Below are positions 9,319 through 18,498 of a stretch of DNA of 64,000 nucleotides, in pieces (position 1 is the stretch's first letter; the number at the start of each line of letters is the position of its first letter). This stretch comes from Jiella marina (GTDB taxonomy: Bacteria; Pseudomonadota; Alphaproteobacteria; Rhizobiales; Rhizobiaceae): positions 1 to 64,000 of the forward strand of contig NZ_JAKQZG010000017.1 of NCBI RefSeq assembly GCF_024359545.1. The letters run 5' to 3'. The notes below the pieces were generated by a model that made no database searches, was not told where the DNA came from, and saw nothing but the letters and a program-made list of their open reading frames with translations. Position numbers and translations under genes: made by a program.

Positions 9319-10631
9319 CTATAGCAGTTCGTCATAGAGCGCCTTGACCCGCTCCGAATAGCGCTCCGGCGAAAACTGAGCGGCCTGTTCCGGACCGCGG
9401 CGAGACAGTTCGGCCCGGAGATCATCGTCGTGGTCGATCATGCGGATGGCCTGGCCGATGGCCATGCTGTCGTAAGGGTCGGCCAGGAGCCCCGCTTCGC
9501 CCACCACCTCGGGAAGCGAGCTGGTATTGGCCGCAACGACCGGCGTGCCCAGAAGCATTGCCTCGAGGACCGGAAGGCCGAAGCCTTCGTAAAGCGAAGG
9601 AAAGAGCATGGCGCGGGCATTCTCGACCAGCGACAGCATCTGGAAGAATGGCAGATAGGGGAGGTGAATGATCCGCTGCCGCGGCGGGGCCTTCCGGCGT
9701 GAAAACAACGGCGCGGCGCTCTCGATCTTCTCGACGACCCTCTCATAGTCCCAGCCGAGCTTGCCGACGATCACGAGGGGATAGCGCGAGCCGGTCGACA
9801 GGTAGGCGTCGATCAGCCGCTCGATGTTCTTCTTGGGTTCGACGGCGCCGACGAAGATGAAGTAGCGCTGGGGCCGCAGGCGAAATGCCGCGATCTCGCG
9901 CAATTTCTCTTCTGCGGGCCGGGCGCGGTGGCGTTCGGGCAGGGCGACGGCCTGGTAGGTGTTGACGACCCGGTCCTCGTCCACCCCCAGATACTTGATG
10001 ATGTCGCGCCGGGACGATTCCGAGACCGTCACGATCCTGTCCGCGGTCTTGGCCAGCGTGGTCAGGGTCTCAGAAAGGCGCGCTTGTTGTCGAGCGTGGT
10101 ATGGGGAAGGCGCAGGGGAACGAGGTCGTGCACCGTGTAGATATTAGGGCAGCCCTTCACCTCGATCGCAGCCGGATGGGTGGCGTGCATGAGTTTCGGC
10201 TGGCGGAGCGGCTTGACCGCAAGCCGGCGTCCGTATCTCTGGACATGCCAATCGGCCCTGAGAAACAGCATCTCGACGGCCTGCTGACGGGCAAAGCCCT
10301 GCAGGTCAGGAAAGAGGCTGTCGCTTTCGCCGTGGGTGCAAGCGATTTCGCTGGCGGTGACGCCGAAAGGTGCAGCGGCCATGTACTGGCCTGCCCGACG
10401 AAACCGCCGGAAACGGGCGAAGATCGAGCGGTTTCCGGCCGAAGGATCGTAGAGCTTGATCTCGTTCCATTCCGGCTGATTGGGCGTCAACGGGAATTCG
10501 GTGTCGAAAAGGACATCCAGTTCATGCCCTTGCCCTCTCAGCACCTGCGTGAGGTTGCGGGCGTAGGACGCGATGCCGGTCCCCTGCTTGATCGCGAGAT
10601 TGCGACCCTCGATCAAAACCGGTGCCGTCAT
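9319..10631 (-). pseudogene. GT4 glycosyltransferase split by a frameshift
   Basis: Two adjoining frames together make one GT4-type capsule glycosyltransferase. The N-terminal part (10631-10062) starts MTAPVLIEGRNLAIKQGTGI and runs to NIYTVHDLVPLRLPHTTLDN, then ends in FLRP-stop. The continuation in the next frame reads TLTTLAKTADRIVTVSESS and on to the nucleotide-sugar motif EGFGLPVLEA (ExxxxxxxE) and YSERVKALYDELL. Restoring one base near 10068-10074 gives an uninterrupted 437-residue protein of normal family length. The site (CTGAGACCCTGA on the coding strand) is not a homopolymer, so a genuine inactivating deletion is plausible, though an assembly error is possible. It would add a sugar to the capsule repeat if functional. 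Confidence 0.8.
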
Positions 10632-10763
10632 CTGTGGTCCTGCATGTGAAGTGCTGATGGGGTGGGTCGAGCGTGATTGGGACCCGCTACGAGGTTCGTC
10701 CCGGCGCTGTCAACGGCGAGGCAAAGAGCCATCGAACGGACAAGTGGCTCTCGTCATGTCATT

Positions 10764-12092
10764 CTACGACAAGGTCCGCCCCTGCTTTACGGCATTGATC
10801 GCGTCCATGCCCATCTCCACATGGCGCTCCCAGCTCAGAGCCCGGTACCCATGGGCCCGGTTCCGCCACTCCTCGCGCAACGGGCTCGCCGATGCAGTCA
10901 TGTCCACGACCGCGTCGGTCCAGGCCAGCCCGTCGATTTCGCCCAGGAGCAGGGCGCGCCCGTCGGCAATTTCCCGATGCACGGCGATATCGGAGGCGAT
11001 GACGGGCGTCGACATGGACAATGCTTCGGCAACGGGCAGGCTGAAACCTTCGACCAGGGAGGGGGCGAGGAGCGCCCGTGCGCCTTTCAGCAGCGCGGCA
11101 AGCCCGAGATCGGACAGATCCGCGACCTCGATGAGGTGCGGCCCGATTTCGCGGGAGCGTTCCAGGACGTCCAGCATGTTCTCGTTCTCCCATCCCCGCC
11201 GGCCGACGAGCACCAGCTTCGGGGCGTTAGCACCCAGACGTTTCACCACCTGGCGCCAGACATTGAACAGGAAGATCAGGTTCTTGCGTGGTTCGATCGT
11301 GCCGACGCTGACGAAATACGGAGCCTGGGGAAGGGGCGGTCGCGGCGATTCCCGGTCGGCGAACCACTGGTCGACGCCGAGCGGCACCACTCTCGATGGG
11401 GGGACATGCCAGCCCTGTTCCCGCATGTAGTCCGAAACGGCCGTCTGGGTGGCGGCGGAGTTGAGGATCATCATCGCCGCTTTCCTCGACACGGTCTGCA
11501 GACGGGCATGGTGGCGTGCGGCCGAGCCCGGCGAGCAGAATTCCGGATAGTCGACGGGAATCGCATCATGAATCAGAAAGACCGATTCCATCTGATGGGA
11601 GTCGAGCCAGGCGAAGCGGTCGGGCCGGTCGAGTTGAGTGTGTGAACTGTGAAAATAGCATCGCGCCTCGTTTCGTGTCTGGGCGAGGCGACGTCGCAGG
11701 AGGGTCGGCGCGGTAGTGATCTGCCGGAACGGAAATTGCAGCGTCTTCGCCGCCGCCTGACGACGGCTCTGGCGCTTGAGACGCCGCGCTCCGATCTGCC
11801 GGGGATCGGCGGGAGCCTCGATCGCAGTCTTCAGTTCCCGATAGAACGGATCGTCGGCTCCGGATTCCCGGTCGCGCATCCAGCCTGCCTCGATTCGGGC
11901 GAGATGGGTCTGCATCGTCTCCGGCGGTATGGCGCCATTGGCAAGCGGGAGCGTGATTACGGGAACGGCCGGACCGTAGCGCTCCTTCGTCACGATCTCC
12001 TGGGCATAAGCGTATTCCACACGGTCGATGCCCGTCGGCGCCCCCCGCAGCAGGCGCGAGGAAATCCGGGTGAGATCGAGAAAGATGGTCAT
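10764..12092 (-). CDS. GT4 family glycosyltransferase (capsule)
   Basis: A 442-residue cytoplasmic glycosyltransferase with a GT-B fold. The C-terminal half carries VSVGTIEPRKNL, LVLVGRRGWEN, and the ExxxxxxxE donor-site motif in EGFSLPVAEAL. The N-terminal half starts MTIFLDLTRISSRLLRG and contains TGIDRVEYAYA, typical of GT4 enzymes in capsule and O-antigen loci. ATG at 12092 was chosen because AGGA sits 5 bases upstream; an upstream TTG would add seven residues. It lies between kpsT and the frameshifted transferase in the same minus-strand run. Donor and acceptor are unknown. Confidence 0.9.
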   Translation of the reverse strand: MTIFLDLTRISSRLLRGAPTGIDRVEYAYAQEIVTKERYGPAVPVITLPLANGAIPPETMQTHLARIEAGWMRDRESGADDPFYRELKTAIEAPADPRQIGARRLKRQSRRQAAAKTLQFPFRQITTAPTLLRRRLAQTRNEARCYFHSSHTQLDRPDRFAWLDSHQMESVFLIHDAIPVDYPEFCSPGSAARHHARLQTVSRKAAMMILNSAATQTAVSDYMREQGWHVPPSRVVPLGVDQWFADRESPRPPLPQAPYFVSVGTIEPRKNLIFLFNVWRQVVKRLGANAPKLVLVGRRGWENENMLDVLERSREIGPHLIEVADLSDLGLAALLKGARALLAPSLVEGFSLPVAEALSMSTPVIASDIAVHREIADGRALLLGEIDGLAWTDAVVDMTASASPLREEWRNRAHGYRALSWERHVEMGMDAINAVKQGRTLS

Positions 12093-12140
12093 GATGTCCT
12101 GGCACTCCAGCAAGCGATCAGACGACCGCCCGCTCTCCGA

Positions 12141-12962
12141 TCACAGGGTCGAATAGAGATTGAGCGCAAACTCGACGTCGTCGAAGAGACGCCCGCGCCC
12201 GCGTTTCAGCACCAGCGCCTTGGAGCAGTACTCCAGGACGGTCTGTCGGTGATGGCTGACCAGGATCATGGCGCAGTGACCGCGCTCTCCGAACAGCGCA
12301 TCCCGGCATTTCTTCTGGAAGCGCTGATCACCGACGCCCAGCACTTCGTCGATGAGATAGCACTCGAAATCGACGGCCAGGGTCAGGGAGAAGGCAAGAC
12401 GCATCCGCATGCCGGAGGAATAGGTGTTGACGGGATAGCGAAGATGCCGGTCGATCTCCGAGAAATCGCTGACGAAGTCGATCATGTCCGGAATGGACCG
12501 ACCATAGAGCCGGGCGATGAAGCGGATATTGTCGAGGCCGCTCATCTGCGGCTGCAAGCCGCCGCCGCCGAAGGACAGGGGCCAGGACATCTTCATCCCG
12601 CGACGGATGTGTCCGGCGGTCGGCTTCTCGACCCCTCCGACAAGTTTGACGAGAGTCGACTTCCCGGCTCCGTTTTTGCCGAGAACCGCAATCTTCTCCC
12701 CCACGCCGATCGAGAAGCTGATTCCGTCCAGGACTTTGACCGGGCCGGTTTCGCCATCATAGACCTTGACCAGATGAGTGAGTGTGACGTCGCGGTCGGA
12801 CGGCGCTGGGCCAAGAGGTGCGGGCGGCTCGGGTGATACGGTTTTCTCGTCTTCCAGAAAACGCGTCTTCGGTCTGTGGGCCTTCTGACTGTCGTCAAGA
12901 TTCTTGATTGGCGCGAGTGCAGCATCGGATTTGCCGCTTCCCTTTTCTAGCGCCCCTTTCAC
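12141..12962 (-). CDS. kpsT: Capsule ABC exporter ATPase (KpsT-type)
   Basis: The ATPase that powers export of lipid-linked capsule polysaccharide with KpsM. Walker A GKNGAGKST is at ~95-103, the signature YSSGMRMRL at ~181, Walker B CYLIDEVLGVGD at ~201-212 and the switch histidine in VSHHRQTV. The short nucleotide-binding domain without a C-terminal extension is typical of KpsT/BexA. Unusually, about 58 extra residues rich in Lys, Asp and Pro precede the domain. The start overlaps the stop of the kpsE gene by 4 bases (ATGA), implying translational coupling. Confidence 0.93.
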   Translation of the reverse strand: MKGALEKGSGKSDAALAPIKNLDDSQKAHRPKTRFLEDEKTVSPEPPAPLGPAPSDRDVTLTHLVKVYDGETGPVKVLDGISFSIGVGEKIAVLGKNGAGKSTLVKLVGGVEKPTAGHIRRGMKMSWPLSFGGGGLQPQMSGLDNIRFIARLYGRSIPDMIDFVSDFSEIDRHLRYPVNTYSSGMRMRLAFSLTLAVDFECYLIDEVLGVGDQRFQKKCRDALFGERGHCAMILVSHHRQTVLEYCSKALVLKRGRGRLFDDVEFALNLYSTL

Positions 12963-14479
12963 GGCATGTGTTCCATGGTGTTTGCAAGAAGCTTTTTGGC
13001 GATCTGATGCGCAGCCACGGCAAAGGCCGCTGTGATCAGGAGGACGAGCCCGACCCGTGGATGGGACGCGCGATCGGGCAGATTGGGAGACGAGATCGTT
13101 TGTAGATAGAGCCGTTCCGCAAAAGCCTCCTGTCGCGCGGTTTCGAGCGAACGATAACTCGTCGTGAGCGCTTGGATTGCCAGTTCACGCTCCAATGACA
13201 GGTTCTCGTAGGCAGAGAGCTTCGGTGCAAGCGAGTCCGTCGACCCAGCGAGTTCGTTCCTCACTTTCTCCACCTGTCTTGCGAGAGCGTCGCGCTGCTC
13301 ATTGAGGCTGTTTAGACGGGGGTTTTTGGGTGCGCTTGCCTTCAGTTGGGCAATCTCGGTATCCACTTCGGTCAACTGCTGAGAGAGGTTGGTCATCAGC
13401 TCGATCTGCGATGTGGATTGCGCGTTGGGATCGAGGATGCTCTCATCGTTGCGAAAGTCGGTCATTCGCGTCTGTATGTCACGAACTCGCGCCTCATCCT
13501 CCGCCACAACGGACTGGGCAAACTGGATGGTGTCGCTTGTCGCGCGATCATTCATACGATTGACGAGCTGCTCGGCCTCATCGAGCAGAGAGGTGGCGAT
13601 GGCTCGAGCGTCCTCGGGCGTGTAGGCCGTGACCGAGAGAGTGGAAATTCCGGTCGAGTCGTTGATGTCAATCGACACCGTGTCCTGCATGGCCGCGAAG
13701 AGACCTTCTCTCGATTCATCATAGAATATCCCGGGATAAACCGTCAGAAAATCGGATGGAGCCCGAGAGAGCATCGCCTCGAGATCGACATCCTGCGCAA
13801 GGTGCTCCGCCGCATCGCGGGATTGGAAATAGACCTTGATCACCTCACTCGATTCGTCACTGCGGCTCATCCCCGGAACGGCAAATGCCGAGGAGAGGAT
13901 CGCGTCGCCGCCCTTGCGGACCACATAGGAGGCCTCGGACGTGTAGCGATCGGCAGCGAAAATGAAGAGATAGACCGCTGCCGCGAGGATCGGCAGGACC
14001 ACGAGCAGCAGAAAGAGCCATGGCGGCCTGCGGCTGGCACTGACATCGGCGGATGCGTCGGGAGCGTCGAGCCTGCGCACCTCAGGAACCGCCCCATCCC
14101 CGGGAAGGCCGATCTCATAGGCCGTCTTCCGCTTGGGAAGAGTATCTAGGCGAGAAGTGGCAGGCGATGGGGCTGGCTTGCGAGTGGGGGCGAGTTCGGA
14201 AGGTGCACCGCGCCGGAAAAGCCGGAACTCGAGCGTTTCGATCGCACTAAACGCATTGGCGACCGCCGTCAGCGCCTTGGGACGGGCGCGCTTTCGCGGC
14301 AGCGTGCCGCTCCGTTTCTGCGACGAGTCCCGCGTTGCCGAGCTTGCTCGTTTCACGTCTCCTGCTCTCTCGCCCTTGGCCTCTCTGGCCTCCGGCTTTT
14401 TCGACAGGGATCGGGACACATCGTCTCTGAGCTCTCTCCGCTTGGAGGAGTCCACTAGGGATTTGATAGGGCGGGACAT
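12959..14479 (-). CDS. kpsE: KpsE-like capsule export protein with long N-terminal extension
   Basis: A 506-residue inner-membrane adaptor of capsule export. The first ~152 residues are a Lys/Arg/Ser-rich, probably disordered cytoplasmic extension (SSKRRELRDDVSRSLSKK near the start). Membrane helix 1 is PPWLFLLLVVLPILAAAVYL (~152-171), followed by a periplasmic coiled-coil domain and membrane helix 2 near the C-terminus (VGLVLLITAAFAVAAHQIAK). Ordinary KpsE proteins have a much shorter N-terminus, as does the paralogue at 7748-8944. It is nine bases after kpsM and overlaps kpsT, so kpsM-kpsE-kpsT form one translationally linked unit. Confidence 0.9.
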   Translation of the reverse strand: MSRPIKSLVDSSKRRELRDDVSRSLSKKPEAREAKGERAGDVKRASSATRDSSQKRSGTLPRKRARPKALTAVANAFSAIETLEFRLFRRGAPSELAPTRKPAPSPATSRLDTLPKRKTAYEIGLPGDGAVPEVRRLDAPDASADVSASRRPPWLFLLLVVLPILAAAVYLFIFAADRYTSEASYVVRKGGDAILSSAFAVPGMSRSDESSEVIKVYFQSRDAAEHLAQDVDLEAMLSRAPSDFLTVYPGIFYDESREGLFAAMQDTVSIDINDSTGISTLSVTAYTPEDARAIATSLLDEAEQLVNRMNDRATSDTIQFAQSVVAEDEARVRDIQTRMTDFRNDESILDPNAQSTSQIELMTNLSQQLTEVDTEIAQLKASAPKNPRLNSLNEQRDALARQVEKVRNELAGSTDSLAPKLSAYENLSLERELAIQALTTSYRSLETARQEAFAERLYLQTISSPNLPDRASHPRVGLVLLITAAFAVAAHQIAKKLLANTMEHMP

Positions 14480-14487
14480 GGTTGAGC

Positions 14488-15339
14488 CTATCCGATATGC
14501 AAATGGCGCTCAGCGCGTTTCATGACAAGCAGTCCCAAGAAAAAAGTGCCGATGCCCCAAGCGAAAAGGTACCATATATTATAATAGAAAGTAAATCTCT
14601 CACCCATGAAGCCTGCTCGAAACAACTCCATGGCATGCACCATGGGGAACACGAGAATGACGTCTCGCGCTCTCTCGGGTAGCCAGGCGCACATGGCGAA
14701 GGCGCCCGTCAAGGGAAGCGTGAAATAAAGTATCGGTTGCAGCAAGCGTTTCAGCGGCTTCGACATCTCGGTCAGGCCGGAAAGCAGCAAAGTCATGCCA
14801 GCACCGAACAGAGACATCAGCAACCAGCCCGAGACCAGCAGGAGATTGTCGTTTGCCGGTTCGACATAGCCGAACAGGAAGAGAAGCAGGTAGCAGACAA
14901 GAAATGACAGGAAGATACTGATCATCTCCATCAAGATCTGCGCAATGAGAATATCGAGCAGGCGAATGTTCTGATGGAACAGGAGCGTGGCGTGCCGGCT
15001 AAGCCCATTGCCTCCCCGCGTGAGTAGGTGACGCCAAAGCGTCAGCATCGAATACCCTGTAAGAGTGAAGGCGACGACGGAGACGCCATGTGTCGTGGAA
15101 CCCTTCATCAAAGACCACAAGATGATCACGCCGACAATCAGCGCCATGGGCTCGCCGATGAGCCAGAGGAAGCCAAGGTTCTGACGGCCATATTGGGCCA
15201 TGATGTCACGGATCATCAGAGCGCGAACGACACGTACCTGCACGGCAAAGCGGGAGAAGAACGCCTGCATCCATGACAAGGCGGACAAAGAGGATCGTGT
15301 TCTTGATGGACCTTCAAAACGCTCCGTGCTCGCGGTCAT
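14488..15339 (-). CDS. kpsM: Capsule ABC exporter permease (KpsM-type)
   Basis: A 283-residue ABC-2 type permease with about six membrane helices, starting after a ~35-residue polar N-terminus. RALMIRDIMAQYGRQNLGFLW followed by the first helix is the diagnostic block of KpsM/BexB/RfbA permeases. It forms the membrane channel through which KpsT drives polysaccharide export. It is the first gene of the minus-strand capsule run and diverges from the KpsD/Wza-like gene. The 3' part is visibly AT-richer (about 44% GC by hand count over 14521-14640) than typical genes here. Confidence 0.93.
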   Translation of the reverse strand: MTASTERFEGPSRTRSSLSALSWMQAFFSRFAVQVRVVRALMIRDIMAQYGRQNLGFLWLIGEPMALIVGVIILWSLMKGSTTHGVSVVAFTLTGYSMLTLWRHLLTRGGNGLSRHATLLFHQNIRLLDILIAQILMEMISIFLSFLVCYLLLFLFGYVEPANDNLLLVSGWLLMSLFGAGMTLLLSGLTEMSKPLKRLLQPILYFTLPLTGAFAMCAWLPERARDVILVFPMVHAMELFRAGFMGERFTFYYNIWYLFAWGIGTFFLGLLVMKRAERHLHIG

Positions 15340-15742
15340 GGGCTTGTTCGCAACCTTGCTCTCGTTCCGATACGGGACACGCCAAAGGGGGGCACGGCAG
15401 CACCGCAGAGTCCTGAACCTGAGTTAGCGGTTCGTGTCTGGCTTGGGCAAGTCCCCTCGGGGGCGCCTTCGCGGTTGCAGCATTTAGGGAGGTCTTGCGC
15501 CGTTTTTGTGATCGTTCGCTCCTCGCCAAGGGACGCTGTGGCAAAAACCCAACAAGCTCCGAGGAAACAGCGTCGCATGAAAGCAAAGTCTGGCCTGTGT
15601 TTACCCCTGTTGTGTAGCGCTATGCCAAGAACAATTCCGTGCGGCGATCCGCGTGCCGCGTCGTCTGGTGAGAACCGGCAACCGGCTTTGCGCGGAACGA
15701 CGACGGGGTGCCGGTCCATACTCGGATCGGAAGAACGGGGGA
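15340..15742. other. 403-base divergent intergenic region of the capsule locus
   Basis: It separates kpsM (minus) from the KpsD/Wza-like gene (plus) and should carry both promoters. No convincing sigma-70 -35/-10 pair or known operator could be read by eye. The true start of the plus-strand gene could lie as early as a GTG at 15653, which would shorten this gap. Confidence 0.4.
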
Positions 15743-17119
15743 ATGGGTAGCTTCAAGCTTGGCGCGAGGCGATCCATCTGGCATTTGGAGTTCGCAATGG
15801 TGGCGACGGGATTGGCACGGCAGGCTGAGGGGACTTCTCTGCCGGAAGCCCGGGATGAAGACGGGGCGGGGCCCAAGCCATCGAAGACCACACCACCAAC
15901 CGGAAGTGTGCGACTTGCCAGAGGTCCGGCTCGCACCGTGATCGCCGCTGCCATGGCGGGGTTGATGGCCGGATGTGCGGCCCTGCCATCAGCAGGTCCC
16001 TCCGCCGGCGCCTTCGTGGGCGACGTGGACGAGACCGCTGTTCAGTTTCGCGACGGTTATCTGCTGATTCCCGTCGATCGCACTGTGCTGGCCTATCAGC
16101 GTCCCGAAGCGCGCCCGAGCCTTCGCTCGATTGCCAGCCTCGGCCTGCCTGCGGATACGGGAATCGGTGTCGGCGACGTCGTTTCGGTTACGCTGTTCGA
16201 GGCCGGCGTCGGCGGACTGTTTTCCTCGATGGGGGCCAATGGCCAGGGATCGTCTTTCGTCCAACTTCCCAATCAGCAGGTCGCTCGCGACGGTTCCATT
16301 ACCATTCCCTATGCCGGGCGCATTCAGGTGGCCGGCTCCACGACGAGCGCGGTCGAGCAGCGGATCGTCGCCGCACTTCGTGAGCGGGCGATAGAGCCGC
16401 AGGCGGTGGTGTCCGTTGTCCAGGGAACGTCGACTGCCGTTGCCGTGACCGGTGACGCGGTGGCGGGGGCCTCGGTTCCGGTCCCGACGAGCGGATTGAA
16501 GGTTCTCGATCTCATCGCCCGCGTCGGTGGGCCGACCGCCCCGATCTACGAGACCGCGATCGCGCTGACGCGCGGCAATCGCACGGTGCAGGTGCCGTTC
16601 TCGGCTCTGGTCGACAAGCCATCCGAAAATGTCTTCGTGCAGCCCGGTGACGTCGTTCTCGTCACGCGCCAGCCGCGGACCTATGTTGCGCTTGGCGCTA
16701 CTGGATCCAACGATCAGCTACCGCTTCAGGGATATCAGATGGTACTGTCGGAGGCGCTCGCTCAGGTTGGCGGGCTCAACCCGCAGCTCGCCAATCCGAC
16801 CGGGGTCTTCCTCCTGCGCCGGGAGCCAGCGGCCGAGATGATCGCACGATATGAGGGACAGGCGTTCGAGAGCGTACCGCCTTACGAAAAAGAGGCGACT
16901 CGTCTGTCGGGTGAAATTCCGGTTATCTACCGCTTCAATCTGCGCGAACCCACTGGCCTGATCTATGCGCAGGAGTTCGAGGTCCACAAGGGCGACATGC
17001 TCTATGTCGCGACCGCGCCTTACGTGCCCTTCAAGCAGGCCTTCGACGCTTTCACCGGTGTGGTCTCGCCGGCCGCGGCTACTGCTGCGGCGGTTGCGGC
17101 GACCTCGGCGCGCTTCTAG
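15743..17119 (+). CDS. Polysaccharide export outer-membrane lipoprotein (KpsD/Wza family)
   Basis: The outer-membrane channel component of capsule export. A hydrophobic signal segment ends in the lipobox LMAGC, so the mature protein would be lipidated. It is followed by the polysaccharide export sequence block (GIGVGDVVSVTLFEAG, then GSITIPYAGRIQVAG) and two SLBB-like units (GLKVLDLIARVGG; MVLSEALAQVGGLNP). ATG at 15743 was chosen because AACGGGGG lies just before it, but an unusually long ~75 residues precede the hydrophobic core; ATG at 15797 or GTG at 15653 are alternatives. It diverges from kpsM and would complete an envelope-spanning exporter with the KpsM/E/T products. Confidence 0.87.
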   Translation: MGSFKLGARRSIWHLEFAMVATGLARQAEGTSLPEARDEDGAGPKPSKTTPPTGSVRLARGPARTVIAAAMAGLMAGCAALPSAGPSAGAFVGDVDETAVQFRDGYLLIPVDRTVLAYQRPEARPSLRSIASLGLPADTGIGVGDVVSVTLFEAGVGGLFSSMGANGQGSSFVQLPNQQVARDGSITIPYAGRIQVAGSTTSAVEQRIVAALRERAIEPQAVVSVVQGTSTAVAVTGDAVAGASVPVPTSGLKVLDLIARVGGPTAPIYETAIALTRGNRTVQVPFSALVDKPSENVFVQPGDVVLVTRQPRTYVALGATGSNDQLPLQGYQMVLSEALAQVGGLNPQLANPTGVFLLRREPAAEMIARYEGQAFESVPPYEKEATRLSGEIPVIYRFNLREPTGLIYAQEFEVHKGDMLYVATAPYVPFKQAFDAFTGVVSPAAATAAAVAATSARF

Positions 17120-17121
17120 GG

Positions 17122-17153
17122 CATGGGACCCGATTTCGGAATCGGGTCTCATG
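17122..17153. terminator. Long perfect hairpin after the KpsD/Wza-like gene
   Basis: A 14-bp stem (17122-17135 with 17140-17153, one G-T pair) closes a TCGG loop three bases after the stop codon. A moderately T-rich stretch follows. The position suggests a transcript end for the export-protein gene; the sequence resembles a repeat common between Rhizobiales genes. Confidence 0.6.
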
Positions 17154-17172
17154 ATTTAGTTCATTGATTTCG

Positions 17173-17216
17173 CATCGGATTACCCGAAAACCGGGCCCAC
17201 TTTTCGGTCCGATGCT
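17173..17216. repeat. Rhizobiales-type intergenic palindrome
   Basis: GCATCGGA (17173-17180) and TCCGATGC (17209-17216) flank an inner CCCGAAAACCGGGC hairpin. The AAAACCGGGCCCACTTTTC core is familiar from dispersed palindromic repeats in Rhizobiales genomes (from memory, not searched). Confidence 0.6.
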
Positions 17217-17378
17217 GCAGGTCGCCGGGCGTCCGATGGCGCGCAGTGCGAGAATTTGCGTCGACGGGGCAGCGGGCGCGGACCGACCTCATCACTGCGC
17301 AGATGCGCCCGGTCCATGAACCCCGAATCTCGATCGAAGGCGCGCAACACGCCTCCTGCGAAGGCTGTTTCGTCGCTC

Positions 17379-18374
17379 CTATTGCCTGACGAGAAACAGG
17401 ATGTGTAGGTCTTCCTTCGGGACGAAATCCTCATAGACCACCTCGAAACGCGTCGGCGCGATCTTCTTCACGCCGGTGCCGCAGAAGCTGACGAGGTTCT
17501 TCGGCGATCCCTTGTCGATCACGAGACGGAAGAGGCCGATCGGCTTTGCCCAATTGGCGCCGGTGGTCAGCACGTAATCGATCTTCCGATCCTGAAAGAC
17601 GCTGTAGACGTCCGCCGGAGCGTTTGCGGCCGCTTTCTTCACCGCCCGGACGATGTCGTCCTCGATGCAGTAGCGCTCGCGAAATGCCCGGTCCTCCTCG
17701 GGGCTGAGATAATCCGCTCCGACCTCGGTCGCGACGAAGCTCGAGACCGAGGGTTTGTAACTGTGGCGAACGCTGACGGTCCGGCCCGGCGGAAAGGTCT
17801 GTTCCCAGTGATAGGCGAGGCGGAACGACCAATTGGGCAGGAGGTGCTCCTCCCAGCCCTTGCCGGCATCGTAGCTGACGATTTCACCGATTCCTTCCGA
17901 CACCAGCGCATCCTTGTCGCTCTGCGGCAAGGCGTCGAGCGCCTTTGCTGTCGCTTCCGAATAGGGCGCCAAGGGAATCTCGAGCGCCTCCAGTCGGGCG
18001 GTGACGTTGTTGCCGTCGTGGAAGGCGGCGCGGTCGATCATCATCTCGACCGGCGAACCGTCGACCGTGGTCTCGAACTGAAACGGATCGTCCGCCTCGT
18101 TGCTCGGCAGATCGATCACCGAGTCGAAGGGCGCGATGTAGATTTCGGGAAGCGGGAAGGCGACGGTGGTCGTCACCGGCTTGTCGGTGATGTTGGCGAA
18201 GACATAGTCGACCGTGATCTGGTCGAGCGAAATCGATAGATCTTCCCGGCGCATCTCGATCGCATCGGTCCTGGTCAGGGTCAGCCCGCCGACGGCAATA
18301 TTCGCCGTGGAATCATTGGCCGCGGCTGGCAGAAGCGAAGCCAGTAACAGCACGCTGGCGACAAACTCTCTCAT
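17379..18374 (-). CDS. DUF4424 family secreted protein
   Basis: A 331-residue exported protein. A signal peptide (MREFVASVLLLASLLPAAA) is followed by ANDSTANIAVGGLTLTRTDAIEMRRED, the N-terminal signature of DUF4424, and a beta-rich domain. Two cysteines (ERYCIEDD and VSFCGTGVK) are placed as in the family. Function is unknown; members are periplasmic. ATG at 18374 was chosen because it directly precedes the signal peptide. It stands alone between the capsule-channel gene, with which it converges, and the TRAP genes. Confidence 0.82.
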   Translation of the reverse strand: MREFVASVLLLASLLPAAANDSTANIAVGGLTLTRTDAIEMRREDLSISLDQITVDYVFANITDKPVTTTVAFPLPEIYIAPFDSVIDLPSNEADDPFQFETTVDGSPVEMMIDRAAFHDGNNVTARLEALEIPLAPYSEATAKALDALPQSDKDALVSEGIGEIVSYDAGKGWEEHLLPNWSFRLAYHWEQTFPPGRTVSVRHSYKPSVSSFVATEVGADYLSPEEDRAFRERYCIEDDIVRAVKKAAANAPADVYSVFQDRKIDYVLTTGANWAKPIGLFRLVIDKGSPKNLVSFCGTGVKKIAPTRFEVVYEDFVPKEDLHILFLVRQ

Positions 18375-18498
18375 GAACGCGCCGATCTCCCGAATGCCGG
18401 ACCAAGCGTCGGTCCGGTGTCGCGGCGAGAGTGCCGGGAAGCGGGAGCGACGGCAAGTCTGATGTCGTGGCGTCGAACGGGATCGGCGCGGGACGCGC

